This document shows, one piece after another, positions 7,632 to 12,646 of a DNA stretch of 27,304 bases. Position numbers and translations under genes: made by a program. Numbering within the stretch: the stretch's first letter is position 1; each line of letters opens with the position of its first letter. This stretch comes from CAYWHE01 sp964458125 (lineage in GTDB: Bacteria; Bacteroidota; Bacteroidia; AKYH767-A; OLB10), in NCBI GenBank assembly GCA_964458125.1, contig CAYWHE010000027.1:1-27304 (forward strand), read 5' to 3'. A model generated the notes under the pieces. It searched no databases. It saw only the letters and a program-made list of their open reading frames with translations, and was not told the DNA's origin.

Positions 7632-8255
7632 ATGAATGACGCCTGGACGGAAAGATGGAATGACCGGTATAGCAAAGAGGAGTTTGCCTATGGCGAACAG
7701 CCTAACAATTATTTAAAAGAACAATTGTCGAAATTAAGTGCCGGTAAAATACTTTTTCCGGCGGAAGGTGAAGGACGGAATGCGGTTTTTGCAGCTAAAA
7801 CGGGTTGGAAAGTTTCAGCCTTTGACATCAGTATGGAAGGAAAAAACAAGGCCTTAAAACTTGCCGAAATAAATCAGGTAATCATTGACTATCAGGTCGG
7901 GGAATTACGGACGCTCCATTACAGCAACCAACAATTTGATGCCATTGCGCTGATTTATGCCCACTTTCCGGCAGCAATTAAATCACATTACCACCGGACC
8001 ATTGCGAATTATTTACGCAGGGGCGGAACAATTATTTTTGAAGCATTTAGTAAAAAACATATGGACTACCTGGCTAAAAATGAAAAAGTTGGTGGACCAA
8101 AAGATGAAGAGAGTTTGTTTTCCAAGGACGAAATAAATGCTGATTTTGCCGGTTATGAAATTATTGAATTGGAAGAAAAGGAGATCGAATTGAACGAAGG
8201 AATATATCATAATGGAAAAGGCTCAGTGATCAGATTTGTCGGCCGGAAAAATTAA
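7632..8255 (+). CDS. Class I SAM-dependent methyltransferase (TehB/thiopurine-methyltransferase-like)
   Basis: A 207-residue cytoplasmic methyltransferase. The N-terminus WTERWNDRYSKEEFAYGEQPN is typical of small TehB- or TPMT-like enzymes. Motif I is atypical: instead of a glycine-rich DxGxG it reads LFPAEGEGRNAVFAA (41-55), the E-G-E-G-R form seen in this subfamily, followed by the acidic strand end VSAFDIS (61-67). Later motifs are FDAIALIYAHFP and LRRGGTIIFEAFS. Length is normal. The substrate is unknown; relatives act on tellurite, thiols or small molecules. The gene looks more A+T-rich than its neighbours (many AAA, ATT and AAT codons), which could mean horizontal acquisition, though no mobile-element signature is seen. 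It stands alone between an epimerase gene on the other strand and a small membrane protein gene. Confidence 0.8.
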   Translation: MNDAWTERWNDRYSKEEFAYGEQPNNYLKEQLSKLSAGKILFPAEGEGRNAVFAAKTGWKVSAFDISMEGKNKALKLAEINQVIIDYQVGELRTLHYSNQQFDAIALIYAHFPAAIKSHYHRTIANYLRRGGTIIFEAFSKKHMDYLAKNEKVGGPKDEESLFSKDEINADFAGYEIIELEEKEIELNEGIYHNGKGSVIRFVGRKN

Positions 8256-8403
8256 CCGGCAAATGAACCTATTGCGACACCAACAAAATAGTACGCTGAC
8301 CATCAGGACTGTTCCCGCATCCTGTAAATTGGCCGGTGTTCTGCCGTATCGGCAGGAAACAGGGTTCGGAACGGTTTTATCCTGAATATAAAAATCAACC
8401 TCC

Positions 8404-8706
8404 ATGACCACCCTTTCCTTATCCAGGACATATTACCTGGTCAGCGCCCTGATCATTCTGATGCTCTGTTTTGGTTTATTTTACCTGGATAAGGATACAA
8501 AAAGTATTGTAGATCTGTTTAAGCCGGGCAATTTAGTTGCCTTAATGCTTTATTTTTTCCCGGTCTGGCTGCTGTGCTTTATGTTATACAGCCTGTTCCG
8601 GTTAAAAAAACAAAAACATCGTGTGATAATGGCTTTGGGTATTGGCGTACCGGTAGGATTTGCCGCCGTAATTTTAGCATTGTCGTACCTGATGGGTCGA
8701 TGGTAA
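8404..8706 (+). CDS. Small hypothetical membrane protein (three transmembrane segments)
   Basis: A 100-residue protein I do not recognise. Three hydrophobic segments are visible: about 11-28 (YLVSALIILMLCFGLFYL), 42-64 (NLVALMLYFFPVWLLCFMLYSL region) and 75-97 (VIMALGIGVPVGFAAVILAL region). A basic loop (RLKKQKHR, about 66-73) suggests a cytoplasmic loop between segments 2 and 3. The start ATG at 8404 is the first in frame. The gene stands 148 nt after the methyltransferase gene on the same strand, so co-transcription is possible but uncertain. A plausible coding frame is supported by membrane-protein composition rather than by homology. Confidence 0.6.
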   Translation: MTTLSLSRTYYLVSALIILMLCFGLFYLDKDTKSIVDLFKPGNLVALMLYFFPVWLLCFMLYSLFRLKKQKHRVIMALGIGVPVGFAAVILALSYLMGRW

Positions 8707-8756
8707 GAAAATAGTTTTCCGGGGCTGACTGCTGACCGTTTAAATTGGTCAAAGAT

Positions 8757-8786
8757 TTTGAATTTCCAGTATTTTCATTAGTTTTA
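8757..8786 (+). promoter_or_regulatory. Candidate promoter of the kelch protein gene
   Basis: TTTG at 8757-8760 is separated by 18 nt from TAGTTTTA at 8779-8786, one mismatch from the TAnnTTTG consensus. Transcription would begin about 25 nt before ATG 8817. Confidence 0.45.
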
Positions 8787-8816
8787 CCTGCCCCTTAAAC
8801 CGGATCAAAATCATTC

Positions 8817-10052
8817 ATGATGAAAAAAATCAATTTGCTGGTGGTATGCCTGTTCTTGTTAATAACAACTGATTCCATTGCCGACTTCTGGACGCAGAAA
8901 GCAACGTTTCCGGGAAGCGCCCGTGGACAGGCCGTTGGCGTTCATCTTGGAAATGATGGTTATGTTGGTTTTGGAAAGCATGCAGGTCAGTATTTCAACG
9001 ACTGGTGGAAATACGACCGGGCCACCAATGCCTGGACCCAGTTGTCGGCCTTCCCGGGTGTGGCTCGTGCAGCGGCTTTTGCATTCGTGGTGGGCAACAA
9101 TGTATTTGTGACCGGGGGCAGGAGTACCGCCGGTTTGCTGAAGGATGTCTGGATGTATAATCCCGGAAACAACGCCTGGCTTCAGAAAAACGATTTTCCG
9201 GGTACGGCAAAAGCAGGAGCCTGCGGGTTCGTGATCGGAAGCCGTGTCTACATGGGCGCCGGCATCAGTGATACCACGCCCGTTTATACCCAGGATTTCT
9301 GGAAATATTTCCCTCCCGGTGACACCTGGGTTCAGTTAAACAACCTGCCCGGTGCAGCCCGTTCCGAAGCGCTGGGCATGGCCTGTGATTCGGTTGGTTA
9401 TTTCGGACTCGGCCTTTCTGCAGGAAATACACTGCTCGGTGACTTCTGGAAGTACGATACACTGACCGACGCCTGGGTAACGCAGGCAGCCTTTGCAGGA
9501 AACCCCCGTTTCTCCTTATCCCGCTTCAGCCTGTTCAACCAGGTATATACCGGGACCGGTTTTGATTCGGTTTCACTTTCCTCCCCCGCCGACTGGTGGC
9601 AGTTTGATCCTCCTTCCGGTCAATGGGCCGCCAAAACAGGCTGTACGGGCGGTGTGAAAGGGGACCTCGTCAGTTTTTCGATTTTTAACAAGGGTTACAT
9701 GGGTATAGGACAACAGGATTCCCTCAGCTATACGGCGGATTTCTGGGAATATACCCCCGATTCCCTGGCCACATCGGTGCAGGATCTTCCGGCATCTGAA
9801 ACGGATGAACCTGTACGGATTTTCCCAAACCCTGTCGTCGGCTCCTCCGTTCTTGAACTGAATCCCGGCATCGGCTTACAGGATTTATCGCTGTATTTCT
9901 TTGACAGCAATATGCGCCTTGTCCGGATCAAACCTGTTCACGACAATCAAACCTCACTGGCAAATATTTTCAACAAAAGCGGGAACTATTATTACGCGCT
10001 GATGCGAAAATCAACGCTCATAGCCTCCGGGCAATTCCTGGTGGAACACTGA
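8817..10052 (+). CDS. Secreted six-bladed kelch-propeller protein with T9SS sorting domain
   Basis: A 411-residue protein. A signal peptide (MMKKINLLVVCLFLLITTDSIA) precedes six tandem repeats of about 48-50 residues from residue 24 to about 315. Each repeat begins W-x-Q-x4-FPG-x-AR or a variant, passes through a glycine-rich strand (VGFGKHAG, VTGGRST, MGAGISD, FGLGLSAG, TGTGFDS, MGIGQQD) and ends D-x-W-x-Y/F. That is the kelch pattern and predicts a six-bladed beta-propeller. Repeats 5 and 6 are the most diverged (FAG and CTG in place of FPG). The last 80 or so residues are a T9SS type A sorting domain (IFPNPVVGSSVLEL onward). Surface display is likely; kelch propellers bind proteins or glycans and no catalytic residues are evident. 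ATG at 8820 is an equally possible start. Confidence 0.87.
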   Translation: MMKKINLLVVCLFLLITTDSIADFWTQKATFPGSARGQAVGVHLGNDGYVGFGKHAGQYFNDWWKYDRATNAWTQLSAFPGVARAAAFAFVVGNNVFVTGGRSTAGLLKDVWMYNPGNNAWLQKNDFPGTAKAGACGFVIGSRVYMGAGISDTTPVYTQDFWKYFPPGDTWVQLNNLPGAARSEALGMACDSVGYFGLGLSAGNTLLGDFWKYDTLTDAWVTQAAFAGNPRFSLSRFSLFNQVYTGTGFDSVSLSSPADWWQFDPPSGQWAAKTGCTGGVKGDLVSFSIFNKGYMGIGQQDSLSYTADFWEYTPDSLATSVQDLPASETDEPVRIFPNPVVGSSVLELNPGIGLQDLSLYFFDSNMRLVRIKPVHDNQTSLANIFNKSGNYYYALMRKSTLIASGQFLVEH

Positions 10053-10185
10053 TGGTTCGGTTCCTGGCCCCCCTGAAACCGGAAGCGAAAATCAGAATTT
10101 AACTATTAAAGAGTACGCTTATCCTGCAATACGTAATGAAACAGATTTCTGGAAAGCGAAAGGTTTATAAAAAAGCAAGGGTATG

Positions 10186-10321
10186 AACCCCGGGGCAGGC
10201 GCTGGATCCCGACTCCGCTGAAGGCAGCGGGGTATTGAACCAATCCCGCTACGCTTCGCTCTCGGGATTCATTCGACTACGACTTTCACTTCGGACTTTG
10301 TCCTTGTAAAGGACGGTCGAA
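10186..10321. repeat. Structured intergenic element with at least three hairpins
   Basis: No coding frame is visible here. The sequence holds a CCCCGGGG palindrome (10188-10195), the hairpin CCGCTG-AAGG-CAGCGG (10215-10230), AATCCCG paired with CGGGATT (10242-10248 and 10263-10269), TTCGAC paired with GTCGAA (10272-10277 and 10316-10321), and nested inside the last, GTCCTT-GTA-AAGGAC (10300-10314). Such dense palindromes suggest an interspersed REP-like repeat or a structured RNA. A second, different hairpin cluster sharing ATCCCG/CGGGAT arms is at 12446-12490. Confidence 0.5.
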
Positions 10322-10327
10322 CTGAAT

Positions 10328-10360
10328 AAAATCCCCCGGTGATGAGCCAGGGGATTTTTT
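10328..10360. terminator. Intrinsic terminator, probably the original tRNA-Gln terminator
   Basis: AAAATCCCC (10328-10336) pairs perfectly with GGGGATTTT (10350-10358) around a 13-nt loop, and the right arm runs on into Ts. It touches the left copy of the 14-bp tRNA-end repeat. Read on the minus strand it comes right after the tRNA 3' end, as expected of a tRNA terminator before an insertion displaced it (inference). Confidence 0.65.
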
Positions 10361-10374
10361 GTTGTCCGACCAGG
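10361..10374 (-). repeat. Left copy of tRNA-Gln 3'-end direct repeat (candidate attR)
   Basis: This is identical over 14 bases to 11369-11382. Identity stops immediately on the island side (T follows here, A there) and on the outside (T here, A there), so the shared block is exactly 14 bp. Confidence 0.6.
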
Positions 10375-10416
10375 TCTGATTTATCAATCAAGGCCTTACA
10401 AAGCAAAAGGCATTAA

Positions 10417-10439
10417 AAAGGGCTGATTTTCAGCCTTTT
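10417..10439. terminator. Hairpin with T-rich end inside the island
   Basis: AAAGGGCTG (10417-10425) pairs with CAGCCTTTT (10431-10439), nine pairs including one G-T, around loop ATTTT. The T-rich right arm resembles a weak intrinsic terminator. No gene lies directly upstream, so it may end read-through or be a recombination feature. Confidence 0.35.
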
Positions 10440-10483
10440 GAACGTTGTTTGACAATGAGGTTATAACCGACTGATTTACTGCA

Positions 10484-10525
10484 ATTCAGACTACATTTAG
10501 ACTAATTTTTTGGGGATTCAGACTA
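10484..10525 (+). repeat. Three phased 10-bp direct repeats (ATTYAGACTA)
   Basis: ATTCAGACTA occurs at 10484-10493 and 10516-10525, and ATTTAGACTA at 10495-10504. The start-to-start spacings are 11 and 21 bp, one and two helical turns, so the copies face the same side of the DNA. They lie about 110 bp inside the left repeat of the island and about 45 bp before the higB operator. They look like protein-binding sites such as integrase arm sites, iterons or a repressor array; none of these is proven. Confidence 0.55.
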
Positions 10526-10570
10526 TTTTATCAGCAGGTTGGCTGAAAGTTCAGAAATAAATTTAATTAC

Positions 10571-10603
10571 AGTTCCCAAATATGGAACTTTTGCTTATAT
10601 TTG
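10571..10603 (+). promoter_or_regulatory. higBA promoter with palindromic operator
   Basis: AGTTCC (10571-10576) and GGAACT (10584-10589) form a perfect inverted repeat with a 7-bp spacer. Six bases later, TATATTTG (10596-10603) matches the Bacteroidota -7 consensus exactly. The palindrome therefore lies where RNA polymerase contacts the -33 to -7 interval, as expected for an operator bound by the HigA antitoxin. The transcription start would fall near 10608-10611, at the GTG start codon of higB. Confidence 0.6.
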
Positions 10604-10607
10604 TAAA

Positions 10608-10901
10608 GTGAGGGTTATCGCCAAAAAAACACTACGAGACTTTTGGGCCAAACATAAGGACTGTGAACAACAGCTGAAGTCATGGTACAAAGAAACCGAA
10701 GATGCTCAATGGAAGAGTCCCGGTGACATTAAAATCGAATATCCCTCTGCAAACATCCTCGAGGACAACAGGGTTGTCTTCAACATTAAAGGCAATAAAT
10801 ATCGTTTGGTGGTCAGAATAAATCACTCCTATAAAATAGTGTGGATTCGTTTCGTAGGAACTCATTCAGATTATGACAAAATCAATGCAAATAAAATTTA
10901 A
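10608..10901 (+). CDS. higB: HigB-family type II toxin (RelE-like mRNA interferase)
   Basis: A 97-residue toxin if read from GTG at 10608 (protein begins with residues VRVIAKKTLRDFW, initiator Met in place of V). This matches the HigB family (PF09907), which starts MRxI-KxxLxxFW, continues KSWYKE, has W-K-P-x-D/E-I, N-R-V-V-F-N-I-x-G-N-x-Y-R-L, and ends WIRFVGTHxDYDKI; all are visible. Such toxins cut mRNA on the ribosome. The frame is open upstream to a TTG at 10539, but that extension would contain the operator and -7 box and has no counterpart in the family. The gene order toxin-antitoxin is typical for higBA. The predicted transcription start coincides with the GTG, suggesting leaderless translation. 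It is more A+T-rich than the flanking genes. Confidence 0.88.
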   Translation: MRVIAKKTLRDFWAKHKDCEQQLKSWYKETEDAQWKSPGDIKIEYPSANILEDNRVVFNIKGNKYRLVVRINHSYKIVWIRFVGTHSDYDKINANKI

Positions 10902-10905
10902 ACAG

Positions 10906-11262
10906 ATGAAATGGAAAGTTATTAAAACAGAGAAAGAGTATCATGCTGCGATAAACCGACTGGAAGAAATTTTTGATGCAAAAAAAGGTTCCAAAAATGG
11001 GGATGAGTTGGAGTTGCTTGCTCTTCTAATTGACAATTACGAAAGGGAAAAAATTTCAATTGATCTTCCTGATCCAATTGAAGCCATAAAATTCAGAATG
11101 GAACAACTCGGGTATAATCAAAAAGATTTAACTGAAGTGATTGGGCTCAAAAGCCGGGTCAGTGAAATCTTAAACAGAAAGAGAAAACTTACTCTGGATA
11201 TGATCCGGAAATTGCATGAGACACTAGGTATTCCGACGGAAGTTTTAGTAAGAGAGTATTGA
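10906..11262 (+). CDS. higA: HigA-family antitoxin (helix-turn-helix)
   Basis: A 118-residue antitoxin from ATG at 10906, 4 nt after the higB stop. An in-frame ATG at 10873 would overlap higB by 29 nt and add 11 residues, but the family begins M-K-x-K-x-I-K-T-E-x-x-Y, matching the 10906 start. The N-terminal part (about 1-60, with DELELLALLIDNYE) forms the dimer/toxin-binding region; the C-terminal half is an HTH_3 DNA-binding domain (MEQLGYNQKDLTEVIGL, then SRVSEILNRKRKL) of the kind that binds its own operator. It neutralises HigB and represses the operon, presumably through the palindrome at 10571-10589. A 12-bp-stem terminator follows. Both genes lie inside the putative tRNA-flanked island. 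Confidence 0.9.
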   Translation: MKWKVIKTEKEYHAAINRLEEIFDAKKGSKNGDELELLALLIDNYEREKISIDLPDPIEAIKFRMEQLGYNQKDLTEVIGLKSRVSEILNRKRKLTLDMIRKLHETLGIPTEVLVREY

Positions 11263-11325
11263 AAACGGTTTTCTTTATTACGTAAAATTCGAAAGGCTAT
11301 TATTTCAGGCACAGTCATAAAGCGT

Positions 11326-11363
11326 GAAGCCCTGATGCGTTCAACATCAGGGCTTCTCTTCTT
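11326..11363 (+). terminator. Intrinsic terminator of the higBA operon
   Basis: A perfect 12-bp stem, GAAGCCCTGATG (11326-11337) with CATCAGGGCTTC (11345-11356), encloses a 7-nt loop and is followed by TCTTCTT. It also lies between higA and the 3' end of the convergent tRNA-Gln gene, so it may serve as replacement terminator for the tRNA, though it lacks a T run on the minus strand. Confidence 0.7.
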
Positions 11364-11368
11364 CAGGA

Positions 11369-11382
11369 GTTGTCCGACCAGG
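11369..11382 (-). repeat. Right copy of tRNA-Gln 3'-end direct repeat (candidate attL)
   Basis: GTTGTCCGACCAGG here covers the tRNA acceptor stem 3' strand, discriminator and the end of the T stem. It is identical to 10361-10374. Because it restores the full tRNA, integration would not destroy the gene. Confidence 0.6.
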
Positions 11383-11440
11383 ATTCGAACCTGGAAAGGC
11401 AGAACCAAAATCTGCAGTGTTACCGTTACACCATCGGACA
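11370..11440 (-). tRNA. tRNA-Gln (anticodon TTG)
   Basis: The minus strand folds into a complete cloverleaf: acceptor stem TGTCCGA with TCGGACA (7 of 7 pairs), D-arm GTGTAACGGTAACAC, anticodon stem GCAGA with TCTGC around loop TTTTGGT (anticodon TTG, reading CAA), and T-arm with TTCGAAT loop. The discriminator base is A and CCA is not encoded. Its last 13 bases belong to the 14-bp repeat flanking the higBA island. Confidence 0.95.
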
Positions 11441-11485
11441 GTGAAATGCGATTTAGTAAACCACGCGCGCATTTTCAACGGAGCG

Positions 11486-11493
11486 CAAAAGTA
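11486..11493 (-). promoter_or_regulatory. Candidate -7 box of the tRNA-Gln gene
   Basis: On the minus strand TACTTTTG matches TAnnTTTG exactly and is followed by GCGC. Transcription would start near 11480, about 40 nt before the tRNA 5' end. No clear TTTG box is seen 19 nt further upstream. Confidence 0.45.
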
Positions 11494-11617
11494 AAACTTT
11501 TAAAGAAATAATTGGCATATCGCTTAAAAAAAACTGCACTGCCGGCAACATCCCGGAAAATTCAGCGGTCCTGAAACGACCAACGCTGCCGGCTACTCTG
11601 CAGCCCTGATGGGATGC

Positions 11618-12391
11618 TTATTTCCGTGCAATCAGGTAAATGTCAAGCGCCTCATCCAGGTTCTGCCCATCCAGGAAAAAATCCCTGGTGGATATATCAA
11701 TGGTTTGGGTGACTTTTTCTTTGAGTTTATTGCGCATCAGGCTGGTTACCAGGTTATACGGTGCGGTTAACCAGGAGGCGGGCAGGTGTTTATGCAAACC
11801 CAGGACATCCCATTTCAGAATCATCCGGACAAACCGGCCGTTTTCCTCGTAGTATTGGTTCACCTTTTCATTGCCTTTCAGTCCTTTCAGGTCAAAGCCG
11901 GAGGGCAGGCCTTCCACTTCCTGCTTCATCTCATCAAACGTGTATTCGTGTACATGAAAGGGATTTCGGGCCAGGGATTTTTTACTATTCGGTGTGCTGA
12001 CAAGCAGGACCCCTCCTGGTTTCAATACCCGCATGCATTCCTTTAGAAAGTCTTTCCGCTTCTCGATGTGCTCGATAAACTGAAAGGCGGTAACTACGTC
12101 ATAGGAGGCATCAGCAACAGGCAATGGAGGTACCGCGCCCTGCCTGAAATTGAGATTGGGAATATCCCGGTAACGGGTTTTATTTTCTTCCACCGTCTGC
12201 TGATCGTAATCCACCCCGGTTATTTCAGCTGCATCAGCAGCCATCAGGGATGTTCCGTAAGCAAGTCCGCATCCCACATCAAGTACCTTTTTTCCCCTGA
12301 TGTAGGGTACGGCAAATTCATAGGCAAACTGGCAACGCTGGTAGGTTACGTTATTGGAATCGTCATGATGGGCCCGTTCGTGTGATGACAT
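11618..12391 (-). CDS. Class I SAM-dependent methyltransferase (Methyltransf_11-like)
   Basis: A 257-residue cytoplasmic methyltransferase. Motif I is canonical, VLDVGCGLAYGT (36-47), with the acidic strand-2 end ITGVDYD at about 58-64. Motif IV/post region reads ASYDVVTAFQFIEHIEKRKDFL, and LKPGGVLLVSTPN follows, as in UbiE/Methyltransf_11-type and sugar- or O-antigen-associated methyltransferases. The C-terminal 80 or so residues (from about residue 175) are a family-specific extension with a moderately hydrophobic stretch near WLTAPYNLVTSLM. The N-terminal SSHERAHHDD is typical of glycan-cluster methyltransferases, so a sugar or lipid substrate is possible but unproven. It is divergent from the DUF2723 gene, separated by 255 bp that hold hairpins. 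Confidence 0.82.
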   Translation of the reverse strand: MSSHERAHHDDSNNVTYQRCQFAYEFAVPYIRGKKVLDVGCGLAYGTSLMAADAAEITGVDYDQQTVEENKTRYRDIPNLNFRQGAVPPLPVADASYDVVTAFQFIEHIEKRKDFLKECMRVLKPGGVLLVSTPNSKKSLARNPFHVHEYTFDEMKQEVEGLPSGFDLKGLKGNEKVNQYYEENGRFVRMILKWDVLGLHKHLPASWLTAPYNLVTSLMRNKLKEKVTQTIDISTRDFFLDGQNLDEALDIYLIARK

Positions 12392-12445
12392 GGTTTTAAA
12401 TCAGGATGCCAAAGATACAAAGTTTGGAAGGTTTTAAAAGTTCCC

Positions 12446-12490
12446 CGTCTGTGGCAGACGATCCCGCCGGGATTAACTCCGCTAATCCCG
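12446..12490. repeat. Hairpin cluster with mutually exclusive stems
   Basis: CGTCTG-TGG-CAGACG (12446-12460) is a perfect 6-bp hairpin. Next, ATCCCG-C-CGGGAT (12461-12473) can fold, or alternatively CGGGATTA (12468-12475) can pair with TAATCCCG (12483-12490) in an 8-bp stem. The two stems compete for the same bases. The cluster lies between divergent genes and has no T run suitable for termination, resembling a REP-like element. Confidence 0.45.
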
Positions 12491-12617
12491 GTATACTCAG
12501 ATTTGCAATACAAATTGAAACGATCCTTTTCCTTCAAGTTCAAACGAACCCTTATTGACCCTTAACTTATTATTAACCAATTATTTAAAATATTACTCCG
12601 AAATTCACGATAATTTA

Positions 12618-12625
12618 TATCTTCG
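12618..12625 (+). promoter_or_regulatory. Candidate -7 box of the DUF2723 gene
   Basis: TATCTTCG differs at one base from TAnnTTTG and is followed by CGGGC about 20 nt before ATG 12647. The upstream sequence is strongly A+T-rich but has no TTTG at the ideal distance. Confidence 0.35.
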
Positions 12626-12646
12626 CGGGCTATTCCATTATCATAT

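Larger units (their letters stand above)
10361..11382. mobile_element. Putative tRNA-Gln-associated mini-island carrying HigBA
   Basis: The identical 14-bp sequence GTTGTCCGACCAGG occurs at 10361-10374 and 11369-11382. The right copy is the last 13 bases of the tRNA-Gln gene (acceptor stem, discriminator and T-stem end) plus one following base; the left copy is a detached piece. The repeats are 1008 bp apart and enclose A+T-rich DNA with a toxin-antitoxin pair, three phased repeats and its own terminator, unlike the flanks. This is the pattern of site-specific integration at a tRNA 3' end. No integrase gene fits in the interval, so the element is either a remnant, a cassette moved in trans, or a product of tandem tRNA loss. 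Confidence 0.55.

Noticed and set aside
8223..8411. 62-codon minus-strand frame upstream of the small membrane protein
   Set aside because: It overlaps both neighbouring genes and has no signal, start context or recognisable domain.
10361..10380. A second tRNA gene at the left repeat
   Set aside because: Only the last 13 bases of a tRNA are present; the sequence on the island side cannot form the remaining arms.
10539..10607. Upstream extension of higB from a TTG codon
   Set aside because: It would include the operator and -7 box, and HigB family members begin at the position corresponding to 10608.
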